Shown: piece after piece, positions 56,918 to 64,000 of the stretch
Layout: each line of letters begins with the position of its first letter
How positions within the stretch are numbered: the stretch's first letter is position 1
Assembly: GCA_021014325.1 (NCBI GenBank)
Contig: CM037467.1
Span: 6,014,001 to 6,078,000 of the forward strand
DNA length: 64,000 nucleotides
Direction: 5' to 3'
Origin: Plazaster borealis
Lineage: Eukaryota; Echinodermata; Asteroidea; Forcipulatida; Labidiasteridae
Program-made: the position numbers and the translations under genes
Notes under the pieces: generated by a model
The model's database searches: none
What the model was told of the DNA's origin: nothing
What the model saw: only the letters and a program-made list of their open reading frames with translations

Positions 56918-57156
56918 CACTATTTGTTTTATAACACCCCCATACATATTGTGCCTAGACGTCTAAGTACCAAGAAGCTGCTGTTGCTGGGGGTATAGTT
57001 CATTGTTTGCTTCGCGGGTACAGTACCTTGTTTGCTGCCTGTATAGACATGTCATGTGATGTGCTCTAAACCAATCAAAAGGCAGGATCTTTGTAAGGAA
57101 TGTTATACTAATATTTTGCATTAACAGTCACAAATTCGTGTTAAATTTTCTTCCAG

Positions 57157-60100
57157 AGGGCAATCACTTTACCATTCTCAATGTTTAGGAAAAAGTCAGA
57201 TCCACTCCAACTCAATCCTGAAGCTATGCCATCAATGTTAGGCAGAGAAGAGGAAGAAGATGGATTCACCATAGTTGGTCAATCTTGGAGTGAGAGGAAC
57301 ACACTGTACCCACAAAATAGACCTGCAGCACCACCTCCCTCATATCAACAGGTAGGGTACATCACCCAACCACATCCCCAACTATCCAATAAGTTAGAGT
57401 ACATATGTACATGTACATACCTATTATAGTATTAAACTTTCTTTTGTGTCTATCATTCAAATAAACATCAACATTTTGTATGGAATGTCTGATTCCCACC
57501 AGCAATGTTAAGTGTGATAGCTCATCAGTTGTCAGAATATGAATTTGATTCTTATACCACCAAGGGTACATATTATGTGTCCTTCAATCATCTTGACATG
57601 AATCACTGACTGCTTATCCATCAGGAAAAGAAGAAAAGTCAGCAAGAAAAAAGAAATAGAAAGTCTTGAAATCTGGGACAACCCACCCATGATGATACAT
57701 AATATTAGACAATGACAGTCTTCCAGTTTGCAGTTTACTTTACTATTTCTCAGGATACATGTACATACGTGTTTCATGTTGATTGTTCAATGCAATATTG
57801 TTGTGCTCAGTGGTCTTGTGTCAAACTGGAAGGCTGAAAGGGAATGGTGCTCCAGAGCTTGGTTGCTGTTAGTATTAAAATCACATTTAAATTCATAGTC
57901 CCTTGTTCCTCTGCAACGCATTTTATCACTGCTAAACTTGTACAAATCAAAAAGACATTTGGCACTATTTCCCTGCTCTAGTTGGATTTAAGACACACCA
58001 GCACTCTGGCAGTACATCCATAATTAGTTTGTCAAACTAAGAAAAAGTCTAGAAATGGTTTGTGCAAAATCAAACCTTTTCCTAGAATAAGGGGATATTC
58101 ATGATAGTTGTTTTTGTTTGGGAACTAAGCTCTGTCAAGACCATGGTTTCCTCAATTTTTCAAACTACACTTAAAAGCATGATAAGTGATTGGAAGTTTG
58201 CAAACACATAAATTGACAATTTATGACTGAATGGTTGTATTTTATTAACTTGATTTGAATGCCAATAGTACAGAGAAAAATTACCAGTGCTTGAATTTAC
58301 TCTGGACCGCAGGCCCATGGCCAGTGTTTTTAGCGTCGGGCCAGTAAAATCACAACCAAACAAGTCAGGTGGTCTTGTGTATTTCAATTGAATGATATTA
58401 CCTCAGTTGTGCAACATTAATAAAAACCAAAAAGATTTTCAAATGTTGACTTTGAGTCTGATAAACACATCTTTCAATTCTGTTTAGTATCAAAGTAAAC
58501 TTACCAGTAAGACAAATGAGATACAATGTGAATCTTCCCTGGGTGTTTTTTTTTTCAAATGAAAACAGTTTAATAATGTTTAAAACTGTGCAGATAATTG
58601 TTTTTCTCATTTTGATTCTGGTCTTGTAAAAAGAAATTCTGGTTCAGTAACATTTTGAGCTAAAAGCTCCCAAGGTCTGGTGGATTTTCCCCAAAAATTC
58701 GAGCCCTGGTTAGTGGTTACACTCTGAAATTCCATAATGACTGTGTGAGATAATGAGACAAATGTCCCCCAATACTTGCTTCTTGTTTTTGACTTTTCAA
58801 AATAAAAATTTAAAAAACCGAAATTGCTCAAAATTGACAATTTATAAATAAAAACCAAAAGAATTCATTAACTTTTTTCTTTAAAAAGGTGAATACCTAA
58901 TTTGACAAAGTTTTGTTTTCGTTATGATTGTATTCTTTAAAAATCGAATAAAAAGCCTCACCTTTTGTGACTGGCATATCTATCTGGCTCTGCTAGGCAA
59001 ACTTGGCACTCCCTGAAATCTTTACTTAACTTGCAGCTTTCAAGTGCACTTTGTATACCTAGTTAGTGTACACGCACATAAACCATGTATGAAGTTATAA
59101 ACCACTTACAAGAATTTTGTGACAAAAATACAAAAGAAAGTATAAGTGGTGGCCTGACCTACATTAATACTTGTGTACAAGGGGCAAAATTTAAATTTTG
59201 AATTCATGCCCAACTCGTCCAAGTCCCAAACAGTCCAAGTTTGAGTCCAGACAGTATCTAGAGCTTACGTTCTAGTTAAACAGACAAAGTGTGTCGTGGC
59301 CGAGCGGTTAAGAGCATCGAATTCAAGTTCTGGTGGTTAGTCATCAGGTTGTGGGTTCGAATCCCGGTCATGGCACTTGTGTCCTTGAGCAAGACACTTA
59401 ACTATAATTGCTTCTCTTCACCCAGGGGTATAAATGGGTACCTGCGAGGGTAGAGGTTGATATTGTGTTTGAAAAAGCCTTCGGAGCGCCACGGTTGCCC
59501 AGGGTTGTATACTCCCCAGGGAGCTGAGAAAGGTTAAAGGAATGTTATTGGCCCAATGACCAGGGCAGTAATGTAAAGCGCATTGAGAAGTTTATTGTAA
59601 AATGCGCTATATAAGAACTTGTTATTATTATTATTATTAAAAATGTGGGCTCATAATTCATTCAGGTAGTTGTCATACTCATATTTTATTTGGGTAGTTG
59701 TCATACTCATCAGCAAAATGCTTTACCATTGTCGTTAAGTTGCAACAGTAAGCCATAACATATAAGAACTTGGAACACTTGCCCTTTGTTTACCCCCAAT
59801 GTCTCTGACTTATAGTCAGCATATCTGTTTTAAAATAAACTTTTTCATGACTTTATACATTTGTGCAATGATTTGTTTTGGGTTTTTGCTCTAGGTATCT
59901 AGAATTCGTCTTCCTCTATATGAGGATGTCAGTAGAAGCTGGCCAGAGCCTCCAGCTGCCTCAGATGTTCAAGTACAACAAACTCCAAATAGACTCGGTA
60001 TCCAAGGCATCAACACAGAATATAATCAACCTCATGTTACCAACTGTAGCTCAAATCATCCTTACCTACATGATGTGCCATTCGTACTCTCCCCACACAT

Positions 60101-60395
60101 TGACACCCTTACTGAGGATACATTCTATATGGATTGTTTACCTCATTTAGACTTGTCAGAACTGACATATGATTTCTCTGCTGAGCATCAAATGTTATCC
60201 CATGCCTTATTGAAACAATGTGGCAGTGAAGATAATAATAATGCGTGTGATGATAACAACAGGCAATTCCAGGAGGAGCATTTAATTCAGCATTTTGGCC
60301 AGCAAGCAGTTGTCGCACAGGAGATGTTTGATTTTGTAGGAATGGAATCAAATGGTAACCAGTGCTCAGGTGCTCAAGACCTAATATCATTTTGA
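57157..60395 (+). CDS. UMAD1: UMA-domain protein (UMAD1-like), 2 coding exons
   Basis: The UMA (UBAP1-MVB12-associated) domain marks proteins that bind ESCRT-I; the cellular role of UMAD1 itself is poorly known. Coding exon 1 follows TTTTCTTCCAG (exon from 57157, ATG at 57181) and ends at GTAGGG after 57351. Exon 2 is 59895-60395 (TGA), joined in phase 0; 223 codons, longer than the human protein (about 137). The start MFRKKSDPL and the acidic EEEEDGFTIVG match the N-terminal M-F...K-x-P...E-A-D-G-F of human UMAD1. From residue 117, DVPFVLSPHIDTL and the following L-x-x-Y-D-F match the UMA signature. The linker carries APPPSYQQ, a PPxY motif that may bind WW domains. The Q/N-rich tail is not recognised. 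The gene sits beside RPA3 and MIOS as in human, which supports orthology. Confidence 0.82.
57352..59288. other. Intron of the UMAD1-like gene
   Basis: AT-rich sequence without a recognisable exon or element before the SINE at 59291. Confidence 0.5.
59291..59640 (+). mobile_element. tRNA-headed SINE, family 1, full-length reference copy
   Basis: tRNA-like head GTGTCGTGGCCGAGCGGTTA (box A TGGCCGAGCGG) with box B GGTTCGAATCCCGGTC; conserved body TTGTGTCCTTGAGCAAGACA, GGGGTATAAATGGGTACCTG, CCCCAGGGAGCTGAGAAAGG and GGCCCAATGACCAGGGCAGT; the 3' end GTAAAGCGCATTGAG and GCGCTATATAAGAACTTG is followed by a TTATTA microsatellite. Related copies at 20958, 31235, 33144 and 43251. Confidence 0.9.
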
Positions 60396-60766
60396 CTGTC
60401 TTATGATACCATTTGTCATCTCAGATGCACTGGATGTCAATAGTGGTAAAAGATGCTTCACGGAATCACCAATTTTCTGTGGATGGAAAAGGCTCACCCA
60501 TGATCTCTGAGGCTATAATATTAGGTTGTTCTCTTCTACAACCAGTTCCATGCAAGTTGGGTATATTTGCAGCTTGCTGTACTAAAGACATTGTTCTCTC
60601 ATAGGCTCTAATGAAACATCACTTACCGTACCATAAGTAAACCTATTATTTGTACACATGTACACATCAAATATTGGTGAATACTTTTCAATGGTCTATT
60701 TATTTTTCCAATTTAAAAGAATCATCAATAATTTTGAGTAATCCAGGATTTGAGTTTCCATTATAA

Positions 60767-60772
60767 AATAAA
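60767..60772 (+). terminator. Probable poly(A) signal of the UMAD1-like gene
   Basis: AATAAA about 370 bases after the stop codon, followed within 15-30 bases by GT-rich sequence (GTTTGTGATTGTC). It is the first good candidate downstream; another AATAAA lies near 61066. Confidence 0.45.
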
Positions 60773-63212
60773 GGGCACATGTTTGTGATTGTCATCTGTT
60801 TATAACGTCCAGTATGTTCAGTATGATCATTGCCAGAAGATTGAACTGATTGCAATGTCCATTACTCACACAAAAACAGTTATGATCTTGGGAAGTTACT
60901 CTCATGGGATAAGCATAGATCTTTCTAGTTTGATTTCCATTAAACTAAGTTCCACACCATACTTATTAATCATATTGTGTTTTATTTTATGGGATGACAG
61001 TAATGGATGTCAAGTTTTTGCAGGAATTAAAGTAAAAATTGTAAACCACAAAGAAAAAAATCACAAATAAAACATAACAGTATTCATTTTTGGTTTGTTT
61101 TTTTCCAGAATTGTTAATTGAAATTTTTTGAAAAGTTTGTTTTTATGTGTGTTTAACTGCCAACTTGATAGGATCAGATGGAGTCAAGTTTGAAAATCAT
61201 TGATACATTACATTGTAATATTAAAACTTTGGGTCAATTTTATAAAGCTGTACGGGTAAGCAAGTTTTTGTGCACCGTTGCAGTTTGTGTAAGTACCTTA
61301 AGTAATCACTAACAATCTAGTACCGGTAGATTTGGTAGTGTGTGTGTTTGTGCATTCACAATGGGTTTGCAATGTTCCTTTAATCATCTACTTACAAGAC
61401 ATCTACTTACTACTTTACAAGAACCATCGGCAAGTCAGCATGTCTTTTGCTTTTCTTACTGTAAGCAGCAGTTATGGAGTAGGGACACAATGATATGCAA
61501 AGAGCAATACATACAAAAGTGCTGTGAATTCTCTATTTATTAATTTGATGGACTTTAAGTTTTAAGAAATAAGGGGAACATTTAAAAAGATGATTAGTGG
61601 ACTTAAACTTGAAACGAAAACAGCTCCTTGTAACTTAATCAGGGGACAGTATACACTTTCTGGTGTTGGCTTTTGAGTGAAGATACAAATTCTGTCCTGC
61701 TGGCTCTCTGTTGCATTCGCCAAGAGCAGAACAGGGGATGAACATATATTATTTGTGAGTTCAAAGCTGGGTTGGTGCATTCCAATGCTAATATCCGACA
61801 GAGGCAAAGTGTACAAAAGTGAAGAAACTTGGAGGTTTAATTTCTTACAACTTTCCTATGTCAGAGTCCAGTGGCCAAGTTGAAAATTAATTTTAAAACT
61901 ACAACATTAAAATATAAAACAGAAAAATAAAATTATTACACACATTTTTTAATGGACCTAATAGTGAAATTCCTTATCTTTTAAGAAGGAAAGAACTATT
62001 TTTGAAAATTAGGAATAAGGACTGTAAAACAATTGTGTGGGAATGTTTAAATTATACTGGTAAGACCAAACTCCCGTGTAACTTGACCAGAGGACTCCAG
62101 ACCAGTGCCCAAAGCTCGACAGTCAACCAAGAATTACCTAAATCCAATTTTAAAAATGTTGCACGGTAAGTGGTAAGACTAAGTACCAGACATTTAATGC
62201 AATGATGCCTCATCGTTACCTTAAAAAAGGATGTTATGAAAAACTATTAAAATGGTTTAACTTTCAACCATAATTTATCATAGTTAAACTGAATTGTTAA
62301 AATCTCACTGATAACAGGAAATACAAAAGATTGTAAAATAGCAAAAAGGTTCTGTACTTGGTTGTATTTGTTTGTTCCAGTGGTTTTCCATATTATAAAA
62401 AAAGACCACATTCTGTTCCCGGTGTAGAAAAAGTGCCATCACAGACTCACTTATATTCCAGCCCCAGGTCAAGTGGTCTTTTATTACATGTGTAGTTCTT
62501 CACAATTTTACAAGTTGTTGGGGGGGGGGATAATCCAAAATACATTAAGTCAAACTTTTCCCTTTTAGAAATGTTCTCCGAGTCCCTCATAAAAAAATAG
62601 AAAAAATCAATGGCCACAACTCTAAAAGAGAAGACAAATGGGAACACAAAGAACATTTCTACATGCTATATCATGTCTGTTCAAAGAATTTGTTGTTAAC
62701 ATTCCCCACTATGCTGCTCCTACAAAAAAAGAAATAAACATGGCAAGGGGAAACTATTCCACAGTGTCAAACTAAACCAGCAAAGTTTCAAGCATTAGCG
62801 CCATCGCCTCTCAATTCAGAAACATTTTTTGTAAACATCTATTAATAAAAAACTTATAGTCTGTACAGCAAGGTTGTTTGTAGCTACTATTTTTTATATT
62901 TAAATAAATTTGACAATGATGCCAAATGGTGATGTCTAGTCAATCATCTGAGAATCAAAATCAAATTTCAATTACTATAGCAAGCTGGTGGAAACATTGA
63001 TACAAAACTTACTCATTTAGGGATATAGTCCCTAGGTCCCCAATCTACTTTGCAGCAGTAGATCAAATAGCAAAATTAGTACTTTAAGCACTAAGCAGGA
63101 CAAGTTTAACCCAAGTTTATCCCAAGTTTATCCTGATTCAGCTATAAGCTATAGGTAGATCAGTCCTGCTTGCCATTGTTAGAAGCCAGTGGAATACCTC
63201 AAATAACTATAG
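60773..63212. other. Downstream intergenic region
   Basis: AT-rich with short runs of A, T and G (G9 at about 62520). I find no gene, RNA gene or clear repeat element in it. Confidence 0.4.
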
Positions 63213-63213
63213 A

Positions 63214-63354
63214 CCTGACCTTTTGGAAGAATCAATACCTCCAAACACACCAACAAACCATTCTTTATCATTTCTCCAACTTCCAAATGCCAAATCTGGC
63301 CGTCTTATTATGAAACTCATGGAAGATGGCAAAGCAAAAACTATTGAAGTATGA
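63214..63354 (+). CDS. Possible terminal exon of an unidentified gene
   Basis: After AACTATAG a 46-codon frame runs to TGA. It reads PDLLEESIPPNTPTNHSLSF in its first part and ends RLIMKLMEDGKAKTIEV. The composition looks protein-like and the acceptor is fair, but I recognise no family and no partner exon. Chance is a real alternative. Confidence 0.2.
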   Translation, partial: PDLLEESIPPNTPTNHSLSFLQLPNAKSGRLIMKLMEDGKAKTIEV

Positions 63355-64000
63355 ACAATTACCAACCATGGAGGAAGAATTACATCATGGAAGAACCAAA
63401 TGTTAAAAATGATACCAGTGCAAAAAGTAGGCCCTACATCTGTAGGCATAGCTTCGCCAACTCGTTGGCTCGAATTTAATTACCTTCAATTTGTTTGTTT
63501 GTTTGTTTGTTGTTGGGGTGTTGGGGTGTTTGTGTTTGGGTTGTTGTTTTTTAAACGAGGGTCGCTGTAATCATGGAGGAAGAAAATATTTTCTTCCGTT
63601 GCAAATCATAAAGCTAAAAAACACAAACAAGAGATCCGTATAGTTGATAAAGTGACGATTTGTGTTTCTCCAATCTCTTTAGGTCTTCGGTAAACCTTAA
63701 TTCGTCCAATATCGTAGACGAAATACAAAACTCATCTTCGCACACGGCTCTGCTGTTCATCAAAAAGAGAGCGGGAAAATGTAATCGGTTCTAAAAGTAT
63801 CGATACTCAATTAATGCAAGTCTGTTCAATTGTATTTCTGCATAAATGGATACGTACGTGTGTGCATGGATATATGCGCAGGGTAGGTTATACGACGACG
63901 ATCCGACTGTGTGTACAACATGCAACAACGTACAAGCAATGTATGTAGTGTAAAAAAGTGAGTACGTCGTATACGTAGGATCGGCGGCTCTTCGAGCGGT
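63355..64000. other. Right end of window, GTTT microsatellite and CpG-richer end
   Basis: A GTTT/GGTGTT-rich tract lies at about 63490-63550. From about 63660 the DNA is richer in CpG (for example TCGTATACGTAGGATCGGCG near the end), which might be the start of a further promoter. No coding region recognised. Confidence 0.3.

Noticed and set aside
59291..59375. A functional tRNA-Leu or tRNA-Ser gene
   Set aside because: The tRNA-like head continues into a conserved SINE body and tail, several copies exist, and a clean cloverleaf with anticodon was not apparent.

Overview
This is animal nuclear DNA: intron-rich, about 60% AT, full of short interspersed repeats, with no prokaryotic features. 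The gene content is deuterostome. The dense short palindromic (MITE-like) repeats, the tRNA-headed SINEs and the recurring octamer TAGGCCTA suggest an echinoderm, perhaps a sea star. That placement is inference; no marker gene fixes the species.

Three genes can be reconstructed with confidence by splicing. (1) A MIOS orthologue (GATOR2 subunit) on +, 18333-41537, has 22 coding exons that join without frame errors into about 891 codons. (2) An RPA3 orthologue (14-kDa subunit of replication protein A) on -, 45365-49453, has 4 exons and 117 codons. (3) A UMAD1-like gene with a UMA domain on +, 57181-60395, has 2 coding exons and 223 codons. As I recall the human 7p21.3 map, order and orientation (MIOS >, < RPA3, UMAD1 >) are the same there, so this looks like an ancient linkage block. 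Two partial genes lie to the left on -: a sorcin/grancalcin-type penta-EF-hand gene (exons at 1723-1870 and 4668-4737, C-terminus beyond the window) and the C-terminal exons of a JmjC/cupin-like protein (12673-13271).

Layout. 1-453: degraded LINE 3' end. 1471-4737: penta-EF-hand gene with a 30-bp minisatellite in its intron. 4738-12672: mostly repeats, including a broken LINE reverse transcriptase (8300-9950), several foldback elements and a degenerate foldback satellite. 12673-13271: JmjC-like exons. 13272-18332: little recognisable. 18333-41537: MIOS, whose intron 5 is about 6 kb of an 18-19-bp self-complementary minisatellite. 45365-49453: RPA3, with a 42-bp minisatellite in intron 1. 49454-57156: repeats, including LTR-retroelement and Penelope-like fragments. 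57157-60395: UMAD1-like gene. 60396-64000: little recognisable.

The most unusual points are two U12-type introns in MIOS (one apparently AT-AA), and the spread of the MIOS exon-5 splice donor as part of the higher-order repeat of the intron-5 minisatellite, leaving intact extra donors deep in the intron. The three main genes act in different processes (mTORC1 amino-acid signalling, DNA replication and repair, and probably ESCRT-related sorting), so their linkage need not mean a shared pathway.
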